Source: Gammaproteobacteria bacterium RIFOXYD12_FULL_61_37 | Lineage (GTDB): Bacteria > Pseudomonadota > Gammaproteobacteria > Chromatiales > Chromatiaceae | NCBI GenBank assembly: GCA_001801995.1 | Contig: MGZB01000025.1 | Location: 89,750-153,749 of the forward strand | Direction of reading: 5' to 3' | DNA: 64,000 bases | In this document: positions 36,766 to 45,795 of the stretch, piece by piece | How the letters are laid out: each line of letters opens with the position of its first letter | Numbering within the stretch: the first letter of the stretch is position 1 | The notes under the pieces: model-generated | The model's database searches: none | Seen by the model: the letters and a program-made list of their open reading frames with translations, nothing else | Told to the model about the DNA's origin: nothing | Position numbers and translations under genes: made by a program

Positions 36766-37301
36766 TATCGTTCCTCAATCTTGGTTTGGGGAGGCGGGAC
36801 GAAGGCGCCGGGCGCCAGTCGCCTGACCATGACGGGCCGGGACCGGCCGGGATCACGTCCCGAGATGTGGTGCGAGGATGCACCGGTTACGGACCGAAGG
36901 ATGGAAATGTCCAGAACCCGCAGCAATCCGAACGCCGCCATCAGCCCTAATAGACCGCCGGATGCCGCCCAAGGTTCCACAGAACCTGCGGCCAGTTGCA
37001 GCCCGAAATACTGACCGAGCAGTGCACCGGCGAAAAGGCCGGCCAGCGGCGTGAGATAGAGCAGGAAGGAGCCGAGCAGCATGCCCCGTCCCGACAGCCC
37101 CAGGACCACCCGCTCGCCGACGCGGGCGCCGATCCGGTTTTCCACCTCGACCCGCGTGGGGCGATTGCCGAAGGTATTGGCCAGCAGCGAGGTGGCGCAG
37201 GCGCCGGAGGATTCGCAATGGCCGCAGGCGGAGCGCCGGTTGGTCTCGACCCAGGCCAGGCCAGCCTCGACCGCCACAACAGTGCCTTCGGTTTCGATCA
37301 T
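36765..37301 (-). CDS. rseC: RseC/MucC family membrane protein
   Basis: A 178-residue inner-membrane protein with an N-terminal cysteine cluster (SACGHCESSGACATS) that could bind an iron-sulfur cluster, and two membrane helices (LLGSFLLYLTPLAGLFAGALLG and SGGLLGLMAAFGLLRVL). In the family it modulates RpoE signalling and works in SoxR reduction. It ends in a Pro-rich tail and lies between rseB and mucD. Confidence 0.92.
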   Translation of the reverse strand: MIETEGTVVAVEAGLAWVETNRRSACGHCESSGACATSLLANTFGNRPTRVEVENRIGARVGERVVLGLSGRGMLLGSFLLYLTPLAGLFAGALLGQYFGLQLAAGSVEPWAASGGLLGLMAAFGLLRVLDISILRSVTGASSHHISGRDPGRSRPVMVRRLAPGAFVPPPQTKIEER

Positions 37302-37338
37302 CTGGATGCGAACTCTGGTTGGAATTGGGCCATTGGGG

Positions 37339-38328
37339 TCATGGCGTGAATTCGACCGCCTCGGCGATGAGTCGGACCGTTTCGACCGGGGCCTCGCCCA
37401 CGGCGGTGATCTGGCCGTTGCCGGAGCGGCGGCCGAAGGCGCTTACGGCGCCCATGCGCGAGGGGCCTTCCAGATCCCCGCCCGCCTTGCGCTTTTCCAC
37501 ATAGACCGAGACATTGGCCAGGCCGTCCGTCACCACCACATGCTCCTGCCAGTCGCCATTGATCTCTTCCCTGCGGACCTCCTGATTGTTGACCCGGAAA
37601 CCCTTGGGCAACCGAGAAAACGACCAATTGAAGGCCTTCTCCATTGGCCCGGCGGCCCCTTTCTCGTGTTTGATCAGGGAATAGCCCTCGGTTTGCAGGC
37701 TGGGACCCGAGGCCTCGTAGGGGATGCCGGGATCGACCTTGAGACGGCTGAACATGATCTGGGCGATGGGCTCGCCCTCACCGTCCAGCATATCCAGTTT
37801 CAGGGGCAGGCCCTGCTCCACGTCGAGGTAGAGGCGATGGCCGTAACGGAGGCGGTCGCGGGGACGGATATCCAGGATGCGCGCCCCGCGGCCAGCGACC
37901 CGGCCTTCCCCCGCGAGGGAGAGGCTGTAGACGTCGCTCAACTCTTCCGCCGACAGGGGCAGGAGGCTGGGAAAACCGCCGCTGCCGCGACGGGGATCGA
38001 CGGAGACCGCTTTCATTCCCGGCAAGATGCAGGTGACCGATTCGTTGTCGCGAATGACCTCGCGGGGATGGCCATTCAGGGAGGTGATCCGTTCCCGCTC
38101 AAGGCCGCCGCCCACCGTGTGGACCAGGGAGAGGACCTCCACGCGCCGGTCGTGCTGATAGATCAACTCGCCCTCGTAACTGAGCTGGCGCATGGCCCGG
38201 TTCATCCGCTCCAGCCACTGATGCACATCCTCGCCCGCCCGGACACCGCCGGGGCCGGCCAGCAGCCCCGACAAGACCAGCCCCTGGAGAGCCTTATGGA
38301 AAAGGGATCGTTCAGCGGCCCGCGTCAT
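37339..38328 (-). CDS. rseB: Sigma-E regulatory protein RseB (MucB)
   Basis: Periplasmic protein that binds RseA and protects it from proteolysis until lipid or lipopolysaccharide signals arrive. The 329 residues have an N-terminal signal (LFHKALQGLVLSGLLAGPGGVRA) and the family core QWLERMNRAMRQLSYEGELIYQHDRRVEVLSLVH, with the C-terminal domain FNWSFSRLPKGFRV. The start at 38328 overlaps rseA by 17 bases; an ATG six codons upstream is an alternative. Neither has a strong ribosome-binding site. Confidence 0.93.
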   Translation of the reverse strand: MTRAAERSLFHKALQGLVLSGLLAGPGGVRAGEDVHQWLERMNRAMRQLSYEGELIYQHDRRVEVLSLVHTVGGGLERERITSLNGHPREVIRDNESVTCILPGMKAVSVDPRRGSGGFPSLLPLSAEELSDVYSLSLAGEGRVAGRGARILDIRPRDRLRYGHRLYLDVEQGLPLKLDMLDGEGEPIAQIMFSRLKVDPGIPYEASGPSLQTEGYSLIKHEKGAAGPMEKAFNWSFSRLPKGFRVNNQEVRREEINGDWQEHVVVTDGLANVSVYVEKRKAGGDLEGPSRMGAVSAFGRRSGNGQITAVGEAPVETVRLIAEAVEFTP

Positions 38329-38869
38329 AGGTGACGAAGGAGGCATAGGGCAGGACCTGGTTCATGCCGTTGCCGGCGGCATATTCGCCGTGGCTGACCA
38401 GATAACGGTTGAGCTTGCGTTCGAGTTCGGGGTTCGCGGTCTCCCAGCGGGTTCCCTCGATACGAGGAGAGGGAACGGCGGCAACCGTCAGGGGAACGGC
38501 TGCGGGGGTTTCGTCGGCAGGGAAATAGCGGGGTCCCCACTGAATCGCCAGCATCGCCACGGTGGCGGCAATCGCCACGCCGGAGGCGGCCTTCAGCCAG
38601 CGCTGGGGAATGGCGGCCTTGCGCCGGGGCGGAGCGAGGATGGCCGGCTCCTGGGCCAGGCGCGCGGCCACCGCCTTGGCGAAATCGGGTTTCAACAGGG
38701 ACGGGGAATCCCTATCGGAGCGCATGATCTCGCCGATCAGCCGGTAACGGGCAAAGGTCTCGCGCGCCGCGTCATCCTTGATCAGTTGCGAAAGATATTG
38801 CCGCTGTCCGGTTTCGGGCAGTTCCGCGTCCAAAAACGCGGAGAGCCGTTCTTCACTGTTCCGGTCCAT
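38312..38869 (-). CDS. rseA: Anti-sigma-E factor RseA (MucA)
   Basis: Membrane-spanning anti-sigma factor that holds RpoE inactive. The 185 residues start with the cytoplasmic RpoE-binding domain (RNSEERLSAFLDAELPETGQRQYLSQL), continue through ARYRLIGEIMRSD, a single membrane helix (WLKAASGVAIAATVAMLAIQW) and a periplasmic domain ending in YASFVTYDAGR. The ATG at 38869 is used; a GTG two codons upstream is possible. It follows rpoE by 16 bases. Confidence 0.93.
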   Translation of the reverse strand: MDRNSEERLSAFLDAELPETGQRQYLSQLIKDDAARETFARYRLIGEIMRSDRDSPSLLKPDFAKAVAARLAQEPAILAPPRRKAAIPQRWLKAASGVAIAATVAMLAIQWGPRYFPADETPAAVPLTVAAVPSPRIEGTRWETANPELERKLNRYLVSHGEYAAGNGMNQVLPYASFVTYDAGR

Positions 38870-38885
38870 AACCACAACCTAAGGT

Positions 38886-39464
38886 TTACTTTTCTAACAA
38901 GGGCTTGAGTTTCGCGTCGATCGACTCGCGGGCACGGAAGATGCGCGAACGCACGGTTCCGATCGGGCATCCCATGACCTCGGCGATCTCCTCGTAACTC
39001 AAGCCTTCCAGTTCGCGCAGCGTGATAGCCGTGCGCAAATCCTCCGGCAGATCTTGAATGGCCTGCCGCACCACGGCGAGGAGTTGGTCCTCGCAGAGAA
39101 AATCCTCGGGCGTCGCATGCTCACGCAAACGGTCGCCGCCTTCCAATTGCTCGGCCAACTCCACTTCGATATCGCCCGGCAAGGAACGCCGGTCCTCCGA
39201 CATCAGGTGATTCTTGGCCGTATTGACGGTGATCCGGTAGAGCCAGGTGTAGAACGCGCTCTCGCCACGGAAATTGGGTAGCGCCCGGTAGGCCTTGATG
39301 AAGGCCTCCTGGGCCACGTCCTGGGCCTCGGTAAGATCGCCGACGAAACGCCGCGCCAGGTTGACGATCTTCTGCTGGTATTTGATCACGAGCAGATCAA
39401 AGGCCCGCTTGTCGCCCCGCTGGACCCGCTCTACCAGTTCCTGGTCAAGATCGCGGTCAGACAC
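38886..39464 (-). CDS. rpoE: RNA polymerase sigma factor RpoE (AlgU)
   Basis: ECF sigma factor for envelope stress. The 192 residues have region 2 (DLLVIKYQQKIVNLARRFVGDLTEAQDVAQEAFIKAYRAL, FYTWLYRITVNTAKN) and region 4 (LPEDLRTAITLRELEGLSYEEIAEVMGCPIGTVRSRIFRARE). I chose the GTG at 39464: AAGGAG lies 7 bases upstream and the resulting N-terminus (SDRDLDQELVERVQRGDKRAF) matches the family; the longer ATG form adds an unlikely 21 residues. First gene of rpoE-rseA-rseB-rseC-mucD. Confidence 0.96.
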   Translation of the reverse strand: MSDRDLDQELVERVQRGDKRAFDLLVIKYQQKIVNLARRFVGDLTEAQDVAQEAFIKAYRALPNFRGESAFYTWLYRITVNTAKNHLMSEDRRSLPGDIEVELAEQLEGGDRLREHATPEDFLCEDQLLAVVRQAIQDLPEDLRTAITLRELEGLSYEEIAEVMGCPIGTVRSRIFRARESIDAKLKPLLEK

Positions 39465-39519
39465 TCCGCTTCTCCTTAACGGGACGGAGAGACTTGGCGG
39501 CCACATTTTCCTTGTCTGA

Positions 39520-39546
39520 ATGGACAAGCATTTCGATACTTAGTTC
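39520..39546 (-). promoter_or_regulatory. Possible sigma-E promoter of rpoE
   Basis: On the leftward strand GAACTA (39541-39546) resembles the sigma-E -35 (GAACTT); after 16 bases TCCAT is a weak -10. Autoregulation of rpoE is usual in the family. The -10 is poor, so this is only a candidate. Confidence 0.3.
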
Positions 39547-39659
39547 AGATTGAGTTGCAAAGACGTTACGCTACATCAGCGGCAGGGGCCAGGCCCATGC
39601 AAGATTTAACCAAGAACGATTATCCCGGCAAAACCGGACAGCGGCAAACGGAGTCACTC

Positions 39660-41285
39660 GTGTCATCCTCCCATATCTTCCATGACGTTCTCATCATCGG
39701 CAGCGGCGCGGCCGGGCTGAGCCTGGCCCTACGCCTGCCGGCGGACCTCTCCGTCGCAGTCGTCTCCAAGCGGCGAATCAATGAGGGGAATACCTACTAC
39801 GCCCAGGGCGGGATCTCGGCCGTGCTACACGAACGCGACAGCATCGGGGCCCATGTCGCCGACACGCTGGACGCGGGAGCCGGGATCTGCGACGAAGCCG
39901 TAGTGCGGCTGGTGGTCGAACGGGGACCCGAGAACATTGAATGGCTGGATGATCAGGGCGTTGAATTTACCCGTTTCCCCAACCCGGAGACCGGACCCGA
40001 GTTCCACCTGACGCGCGAGGGCGGCCATTCCCACCGCCGCGTCATCCACGCCGCCGACCACACGGGCAAGAGCGTCCAGACCAGCCTGGACGAGCAGGTG
40101 TTACACCGGCCCAATGTCGATATCTATGAAAACTACCTGGCGCTGGACCTGATCACCGAAGGCAAGCTGCAACGCGGCGGCCGCCGAGTGCTGGGGGCCT
40201 ATATCTACGATCTGGAGAAGAACGAAGTGCGGACCTTCGGCGCCCGTTTCGTGGTCATCGCCACCGGCGGCGCGGGCAAGGTCTATCTCTACACCTCCAA
40301 TCCCGACGTGGCTACCGGCGACGGTATCGCCATGGCCTGGCGCGCCGGGTGCCGGGTGGCCAACATGGAGTTCGTCCAGTTCCATCCCACCTGCCTCTAC
40401 CACCCCATGGCCAAGTCCTTTCTCATCACCGAAGCGGTGCGCGGCGAGGGCGGCCACCTGCGGCTGCCGAGCGGCGAGCGCTTCATGCATCGCTTCGACG
40501 AGCGCCAGGAGCTGGCCCCGCGCGACATCGTCGCCCGCGCCATCGACCACGAGATGAAACGCACCGGCGCCGACCATCTCCTGCTCGACATCAGTCACAA
40601 ACCAGCCGAGTTCGTGCGCGAACACTTCCCGACCATTTACAACGAGTGTCAAAAATTCGGCATCGACATCACTCGCGAACCGATCCCGGTGGTCCCCGCC
40701 GCCCACTACACCTGCGGCGGGGTAGTGACGGACACCAGTGCCCAGACCGATGTCCCCGGACTCTACTGCATCGGGGAGGCGGCCTACACCGGCCTGCACG
40801 GCGCCAACCGTATGGCCAGCAACTCATTGCTGGAGTGCCTGGTGTTCGGCCAACTGGCCGCCGAGGACATCCTGCGCCAGCGCGACAGCATGCCCATGCC
40901 GACCGACCTCCCCCCCTGGGATGAGAGCCGGGTCACCGACCCCAACGAGGAGGTCATGGTCGCCCACAACTGGGACGAACTGCGCCGCTTCATGTGGGAC
41001 TATGTGGGCATAGTCCGCAGCAACCGCCGCCTGGAGCGCGCCACGCGCCGGATCAAGATGTTGAAGCAGGAGATCCGCGAGTACTACAGCAACTTCCGCG
41101 TCAGCAACGACCTGCTGGAACTGCGCAACCTGGTTGACGTGGCCGATCTCATCATCCGCTCAGCCCGTCGCCGCCACGAGAGCCGGGGTTTGCACTACAA
41201 TCTCGACCATCCCTTCCTCGACGACCGGTTGCAGAAAGGCCCGACGGTGCTCTATCCAGACAACTATTGCCCCAGGGTGCCTTGA
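39660..41285 (+). CDS. nadB: L-aspartate oxidase NadB
   Basis: FAD enzyme oxidising L-aspartate to iminoaspartate, the first step of NAD synthesis. FAD site [18 protein letters not shown], the substrate region [79 protein letters not shown], and the helical C-terminal domain are present. I chose the GTG at 39660 (541 residues), preceded by GGAG at a good distance; an upstream ATG at 39555 would add 35 residues not typical of NadB. Divergent from rpoE. Confidence 0.95.
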   Translation: MSSSHIFHDVLIIGSGAAGLSLALRLPADLSVAVVSKRRINEGNTYYAQGGISAVLHERDSIGAHVADTLDAGAGICDEAVVRLVVERGPENIEWLDDQGVEFTRFPNPETGPEFHLTREGGHSHRRVIHAADHTGKSVQTSLDEQVLHRPNVDIYENYLALDLITEGKLQRGGRRVLGAYIYDLEKNEVRTFGARFVVIATGGAGKVYLYTSNPDVATGDGIAMAWRAGCRVANMEFVQFHPTCLYHPMAKSFLITEAVRGEGGHLRLPSGERFMHRFDERQELAPRDIVARAIDHEMKRTGADHLLLDISHKPAEFVREHFPTIYNECQKFGIDITREPIPVVPAAHYTCGGVVTDTSAQTDVPGLYCIGEAAYTGLHGANRMASNSLLECLVFGQLAAEDILRQRDSMPMPTDLPPWDESRVTDPNEEVMVAHNWDELRRFMWDYVGIVRSNRRLERATRRIKMLKQEIREYYSNFRVSNDLLELRNLVDVADLIIRSARRRHESRGLHYNLDHPFLDDRLQKGPTVLYPDNYCPRVP

Positions 41286-41288
41286 AAG

Positions 41289-41350
41289 GCTCGATTTGGA
41301 AATTGCCCTTCCTCCGCATTGGCAGGAGAGAGGGGGAGCGAAATAGTTAC
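41289..41350. repeat. Partial copy of an intergenic inverted-repeat element
   Basis: The first 20 bases (GCTCGATTTGGAAATTGCCC) match 61538-61557 at 19 of 20 positions, and the end GAGCGAAATAGTTAC matches the terminal arm of the fuller element at 61527-61679. It lies just past nadB. Confidence 0.55.
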
Positions 41351-41371
41351 AAGCCGTCAAATATTGTATCC

Positions 41372-41392
41372 TGTGCCAAGTTTTTGACGAAT
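41372..41392. promoter_or_regulatory. Degenerate palindrome upstream of the first CNB-rhodanese gene
   Basis: TGTGCCAAGTTTTTGACGAAT is a diverged version of the perfect palindrome found at the same place before the second paralogue (42599-42620), preceded in both by TTGTATC. It is probably the operator or promoter element inherited through the tandem duplication. Confidence 0.45.
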
Positions 41393-41416
41393 CTGGGACG
41401 ACCCTAACGAGAGCCA

Positions 41417-42502
41417 ATGTCAGTACCCGCCGAAAAACTCCGTAAATTGGTCCCCCTGACCAAGCTCAACGAAGAGGCGCTGAACCAGCTCGCCGAGCGG
41501 GGCGAGCTGCTGGACCTGCCCAGAGGCAAGCGGGTCTTCGAGCGAGGAAGCGAGGACGTTTTCGTTTACTACCTGCTCCAGGGCCGGATCAGCATGACCG
41601 ACCGCCAAGGAAAGGAGGCCTTTCTCGATGCCTCCGGCGAGCAGGCCCGCTTTGCCTTCGGCAGCCTGAAACCCCGCCCCTCCGACGCCAGGGTCGATTC
41701 CCCCCTGGCCCGACTGATTCGTTTCGACAGCCGTGAACTCAACACCCTGATTGCCTGGCATGAACAACTGGGCCAGCAGGAGGACAGCGGCCTCAACCTC
41801 TCCGAGACCGGCAGCAGCCTCCTGGTCTCCGAGCTGGAGATGGACGATGACGAGCCCGGCGACAGGGATTGGATGATGGCCCTGCTGCGCTGCCGCACCT
41901 TCTACAACGTCCCCCCGGAGAACGTGCAGCAATTGGCCGAAAAAATGAAGCCCCTCCGGCTCAAGGCGCATGAGATCGTGGTCCGGCAGAATGACCCCGG
42001 CGACTTCTATTACGTGGTCCGCGAGGGCCGCTGCCGCGTGCAGTGCAACGGCGTCGAAGTCGGAATTCTTGGCCCCCTGGATGCCTTCGGCGAAGAGGCG
42101 CTACTCTCGGGCAACCCCCGTAGCGCCACGGTGGAAATGATCACCGACGGTCTCTTGATGTGCCTGTCTCGGGACGACTTCAACAAGATCCTGATCCAGC
42201 CGCTGGTCAAGCAACTCAGCCTCAAGGAAGTAAGGTCGCTGGCATTGCAAGGGGCCATCCTCATCGACGTGCGTTCCCGGCAGGAATTCATGCAGCAGCG
42301 GCTGGTGCGCTCCATCAATATCCCCCTCTTCGTCCTGAGGGCGAAGTTGAAAAACCTCAACCCCGACAAGACCTACATCGTTTACTGCGATACCGGCACC
42401 CGCAGCTCCACCGCCACCTTCCTCCTGAATCAGGCGGGCTACGATGCCTACCTGCTGGCCGATCCCCAGGCCGCCTTCAAAGTCATGGCCGCCAAGGGCT
42501 AA
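41417..42502 (+). CDS. Cyclic-nucleotide-binding / rhodanese protein, copy 1
   Basis: A 361-residue soluble protein. An N-terminal segment (about residues 15-60: LAERGELLDLPRGKRVFERGSED) looks like a degenerate cNMP-binding domain, a second, better one follows (about 150-265: VPPENVQQLAEKMKPLRLKAHEIVVRQNDPGDFYYVVREGRC, FGEEALLSGNPRSATVEM), and the C-terminus is a rhodanese domain with active-site Cys324 in YCDTGTRSS. No kinase, DNA-binding or membrane part is present. It probably senses a nucleotide or redox signal and acts on sulfane sulfur, an inference. Its neighbour is a paralogue of identical length. Confidence 0.85.
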   Translation: MSVPAEKLRKLVPLTKLNEEALNQLAERGELLDLPRGKRVFERGSEDVFVYYLLQGRISMTDRQGKEAFLDASGEQARFAFGSLKPRPSDARVDSPLARLIRFDSRELNTLIAWHEQLGQQEDSGLNLSETGSSLLVSELEMDDDEPGDRDWMMALLRCRTFYNVPPENVQQLAEKMKPLRLKAHEIVVRQNDPGDFYYVVREGRCRVQCNGVEVGILGPLDAFGEEALLSGNPRSATVEMITDGLLMCLSRDDFNKILIQPLVKQLSLKEVRSLALQGAILIDVRSRQEFMQQRLVRSINIPLFVLRAKLKNLNPDKTYIVYCDTGTRSSTATFLLNQAGYDAYLLADPQAAFKVMAAKG

Positions 42503-42598
42503 ATTCCCAGTCGAATCTTTCGTTTCCCCCATGCCAAGGGCGTTTTCGTCCCTTCCAGCCGGAATTTATCCAAGCCATCCAGCGTCAACTTTTGTATC

Positions 42599-42620
42599 AT
42601 GTGTCAAAGTTTTGACACAT
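42599..42620. promoter_or_regulatory. Perfect palindrome upstream of the second CNB-rhodanese gene
   Basis: ATGTGTCAAA-GT-TTTGACACAT is a perfect 10-bp inverted repeat ending 11 bases before the ATG. TATCAT at 42595-42600 could be a -10 hexamer, placing the palindrome over the transcription start. It looks like the operator of a dimeric regulator. Confidence 0.55.
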
Positions 42621-42631
42621 GGACGAACCCC

Positions 42632-43717
42632 ATGCCCCTATCCGTCGAAAAGCTCCGCACCCTGGTCCCCCTGTCCAAGCTGAACCAGGAGGCGTTGAAC
42701 CAACTCGCCGAGAAGGGAGAGCTCCTCGAATTGCCGCGAGAGACAAGGGTCTTCGAGCGGGGCAGCAAGGACGACTTCATCTATTACCTGTTGCGGGGGC
42801 GGGTCCTCATGACCGACAGGCTGGGCATCGAAGCCTTGCTGAACGCCAAGAGCAGCCAGGCGCGCTTCCCCTTCGGTGGCCTGAAGCCCCGGCCATCCGA
42901 CGCCCGGATCGACTCCTCCCTGGCCCGTCTGATCCGATTCGACAACAGGGAACTCACCACCCTCATCGCCTGGCACGAACAGCTCGGCACCCAGGAGGAC
43001 AGTGGCCTTACCTTCTCGGACCTCAACAGCAGCCTGCTGATCTCCAACCCGGAATTCGAAGAGGAGGAGCCCGCCGACAACGAATGGATGATGGCGCTGC
43101 TCCGTTGCCGCGCCTTCTACAAGCTGCCCCCTGAAAACCTGCGCAGGCTGGCCGAGCGGATGGAACCCATCCGGTATAAAGCCGGCGAGACCGTAATCCG
43201 GCAAAGGGACCCCGGCGACTACTACTATGTGATCCGCGAAGGCGGTTGCCGTGTGCTGTTCAACGGCGTCGAGGTCGGTAACCTAGCCCCCCTGGACGCC
43301 TTCGGTGAAGAGGCCCTGCTTTCAGGCAACCCCCGTAGCGCCACCGTGGAGATGGCCAGCGACGGACTTCTGATGCGCCTGTCCAGGGACGACTTCAACG
43401 AACTGCTGATCCAGCCCCTGATCAAGCGCGCCTCCATCAGCGAGGCAACGGTGCTGGCCCTGCACGGCGCCATCCTGATCGACGTGCGTTCCCGGCAGGA
43501 GTTTCAACGCCAGCGACTGATGCGCTCCATCAACATCCCCCTGTTCGTGCTACGCGCAAAATTCAAGAAACTGAAACCGGACAAGACCTATATCGTCTAC
43601 TGCGACAACGGAACCCGAAGCTCCGCCGCCACCTTCCTTCTGACCCAGGCCGGCTACAACGCCTATCTCCTGGACAAGCCCCAGAAGGCATTCAAGGTAA
43701 TGGTGGCGAAGGGGTAA
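42632..43717 (+). CDS. Cyclic-nucleotide-binding / rhodanese protein, copy 2
   Basis: Paralogue of the preceding gene with the same length (361 residues) and domain order: MPLSVEKLRTLVPLSKLNQEALNQLAEKGELLELP aligns from the first residue. The second cNMP domain has RDPGDYYYVIREGGC and FGEEALLSGNPRSATVEM, and the rhodanese loop YCDNGTRSS keeps Cys324. The pair arose by tandem duplication including upstream sequence. Retention of both catalytic cysteines suggests both are functional. The ATG at 42632 is chosen by alignment with copy 1. Confidence 0.85.
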   Translation: MPLSVEKLRTLVPLSKLNQEALNQLAEKGELLELPRETRVFERGSKDDFIYYLLRGRVLMTDRLGIEALLNAKSSQARFPFGGLKPRPSDARIDSSLARLIRFDNRELTTLIAWHEQLGTQEDSGLTFSDLNSSLLISNPEFEEEEPADNEWMMALLRCRAFYKLPPENLRRLAERMEPIRYKAGETVIRQRDPGDYYYVIREGGCRVLFNGVEVGNLAPLDAFGEEALLSGNPRSATVEMASDGLLMRLSRDDFNELLIQPLIKRASISEATVLALHGAILIDVRSRQEFQRQRLMRSINIPLFVLRAKFKKLKPDKTYIVYCDNGTRSSAATFLLTQAGYNAYLLDKPQKAFKVMVAKG

Positions 43718-43719
43718 AT

Positions 43720-45267
43720 CTAGCCTGAATTACCGTGGCGGCATTGACGGCGGCGAGGGCTTTCTCCCTCTTGGCTGGCGGCGGACGGTTCTGCCTTTCC
43801 TGTCCGTAACAGAAACTCCGGCAGCCCCTTCACCCCAGAGCGGTGAAAATCGGCCTCCAACACCCCCTTCACCAGCCCCCTATCCAGCCCTAAGGACCCC
43901 GGCAACCCCTGGGCCAGCAGGTCGAACAAGCGCTTCAAGGCGATGTGGCTTTGCTGCCCTGTCGCCTGATGCAGCCAATCGCTCAGCGCCAGAAAACGGT
44001 CGAAGGGGCTGTCGCCAAGGATTGCCGGTAACGTGAAGGGAAAGCGCCCGGCGTTGGCGATCAGATCCCAGTAGCGGGCGAAGCGCTTCAGCCGTTGCAT
44101 GCTGGGAAAATCGATCAGGCCCGTGCTCAGAACCTCGTAAGGGGGAGAGGGATTGAAGCGCATGTCGAATGCCTCGGCATGGCGCGAGATGGGCACGCCC
44201 CGCAAGCGTTTCAGAATACCCACCTGGATCTCGTGCGGACGCAGGGCCACCAATTCGTCGAAGCCCTGCCCGAAACTGTCCATGTCCTCACCGGGCAGGC
44301 CGATGATCAGATCGGCGTGGAGATGGGCCTGGGTCCGCTCACGCAGCCAGGCCAGATTCCGGCGGGTTTGGCCGTTGTCCTGACGGCGGCTGATGAGGGC
44401 CTGCACCTCGGGATTGAAGCTCTGCACCCCGATCTCCAGTTGCAGCGAACCCGCCGGGAAGCGTTGCAGCAGCGCCTTCAACCCCTCCGGCAGATGGTCC
44501 GGCACCACCTCGAAATGGAGAAACAACCGCTCGTCAAGCCGCGCCAGGAAGAATTCCAGGATGGCGGCCGCGGTCTTCTGATTGAGGTTGAAGGTGCGAT
44601 CCACGAATTTGAAATGGCGCACCCCACGCCGGTAGAGCCGATCCATCTCAAGTAGAAAAGCATCCAAATCGAAGCCGTAGGCCGTTTTGTCCAGGGCCGA
44701 TAGGCAGAACTCACATTTGAACGGGCAACCGCGCGAGGCCTCCACATAGATGACCCGGTGGGCGATGTCCTCATCCCTGTAGCCTTCGTAGGGAAAAGCC
44801 AGTTGATCCAGGGCGGGCGGCGGCGCGTGCAGCACCCTCTCTCGGGGTGGAGAGCCCGCCAGGATGCGGCGGCAGAGATCGGCAAAGGCCAGATCGGCCT
44901 GGCCGGTGATCAGGTAATCGGCGGAATCGACGATGGGCTGACGCGATAATCCGCTCCCGGCGGATTGTTGCCACTCGTGACTGACCTCCGGTCCGCCCAG
45001 GACCAGAACGACCTCGGGCGCGACGGCCTTCAACACGCCGACCAGCCGCGTCGTTTGTTCGATGTTCCAGATATAAATCCCCAGGCCGATGATGCGAGGT
45101 CCCTCCTGCAACAACTGCCCGGCGATCTCGACCGGGCTCGGCTCCAGGGTGAACTCCCGGATCACCGTCTCGCCTCGCAGATCCCCCATATTGGCCAGCA
45201 GGCAGCGCAACCCCAGCGAACTGTGGATATAACGGGCGTTGAGGGTGGCCAGGATGATTTGGGGCAC
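43720..45267 (-). CDS. B12-binding-type radical SAM protein (DUF4080 class)
   Basis: A 515-residue protein with an N-terminal cobalamin-binding-like Rossmann domain (IILATLNARYIHSSLGLRCLLANM, GLGIYIWNIEQTTRLV, VLVLGGPEVSHEW) and a radical SAM core with cluster motif Cys181-x3-Cys185-x2-Cys188 in SRGCPFKCEFCLS. The C-terminal region resembles the DUF4080 domain seen in this subclass. The GTG at 45267 is chosen because it starts the Rossmann domain and lies 11 bases past the hemerythrin stop. The substrate is unknown. The canonical cobalamin DxHxxG is not visible, so cobalamin may bind in the base-on form or not at all. Confidence 0.85.
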   Translation of the reverse strand: MPQIILATLNARYIHSSLGLRCLLANMGDLRGETVIREFTLEPSPVEIAGQLLQEGPRIIGLGIYIWNIEQTTRLVGVLKAVAPEVVLVLGGPEVSHEWQQSAGSGLSRQPIVDSADYLITGQADLAFADLCRRILAGSPPRERVLHAPPPALDQLAFPYEGYRDEDIAHRVIYVEASRGCPFKCEFCLSALDKTAYGFDLDAFLLEMDRLYRRGVRHFKFVDRTFNLNQKTAAAILEFFLARLDERLFLHFEVVPDHLPEGLKALLQRFPAGSLQLEIGVQSFNPEVQALISRRQDNGQTRRNLAWLRERTQAHLHADLIIGLPGEDMDSFGQGFDELVALRPHEIQVGILKRLRGVPISRHAEAFDMRFNPSPPYEVLSTGLIDFPSMQRLKRFARYWDLIANAGRFPFTLPAILGDSPFDRFLALSDWLHQATGQQSHIALKRLFDLLAQGLPGSLGLDRGLVKGVLEADFHRSGVKGLPEFLLRTGKAEPSAASQEGESPRRRQCRHGNSG

Positions 45268-45278
45268 GGACGATACCC

Positions 45279-45719
45279 CTATTCGATCAGAAACCCCTTG
45301 AGGAACTGGGCAGTGATCCGGTCCATGGTATTGACGTGCTGGCCGAACCATTCGAGCCAATCGACGAAAAGGAAATGCGCCAGCGGTTCGACCGCCTTGC
45401 CGTCCAGCCACTGTTGTTTCAGCTTTTCCAGTTCCTGCAATACCCGTTCATGCTCGCCGCTGTGCATGGGATAGGGCGGAAAGTCATGCGCCTGCATCAA
45501 CTGATTCTCGCGGGCGAAGTGATCGCGGGTGTGCTCGATCCATTCGTTGACCTTGGCGCTAATGGCCGGCTCGTCCGCCTCGCCCCCCATCCCCTGCGCC
45601 AACAGGGCGCCCAACTGGTTGACGAGCATCAGCTCTTCTCGATGGGTTGTGTTCATGGATGCCAAGGCGACCTGGGGCATGGCGGCGGGGTCCAGAACGG
45701 GCGAGCGATAGGAATTCAT
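45279..45719 (-). CDS. Bacteriohemerythrin
   Basis: A 146-residue single-domain hemerythrin, a four-helix bundle binding a di-iron centre that carries O2. The complete ligand set is present: His26, His67, Glu71, His86, His90, His128 and Asp133, with the normal spacing. The ATG at 45719 has AGGTG 7 bases upstream. It lies directly ahead of the radical SAM gene in the same direction, so the two may be co-transcribed, perhaps for oxygen delivery or protection. Confidence 0.92.
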   Translation of the reverse strand: MNSYRSPVLDPAAMPQVALASMNTTHREELMLVNQLGALLAQGMGGEADEPAISAKVNEWIEHTRDHFARENQLMQAHDFPPYPMHSGEHERVLQELEKLKQQWLDGKAVEPLAHFLFVDWLEWFGQHVNTMDRITAQFLKGFLIE

Positions 45720-45795
45720 GGCAAGCACCTGACAAGTAAGCAATGTCTCCATGATATTCGAGTTTCAGGTATCAATTACATGAATAGGGTCAATC

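Noticed and set aside
39555..39659. Upstream ATG for nadB
   Set aside because: It would add 35 residues before the FAD-binding strand; the GTG at 39660 with GGAG gives the normal N-terminus.
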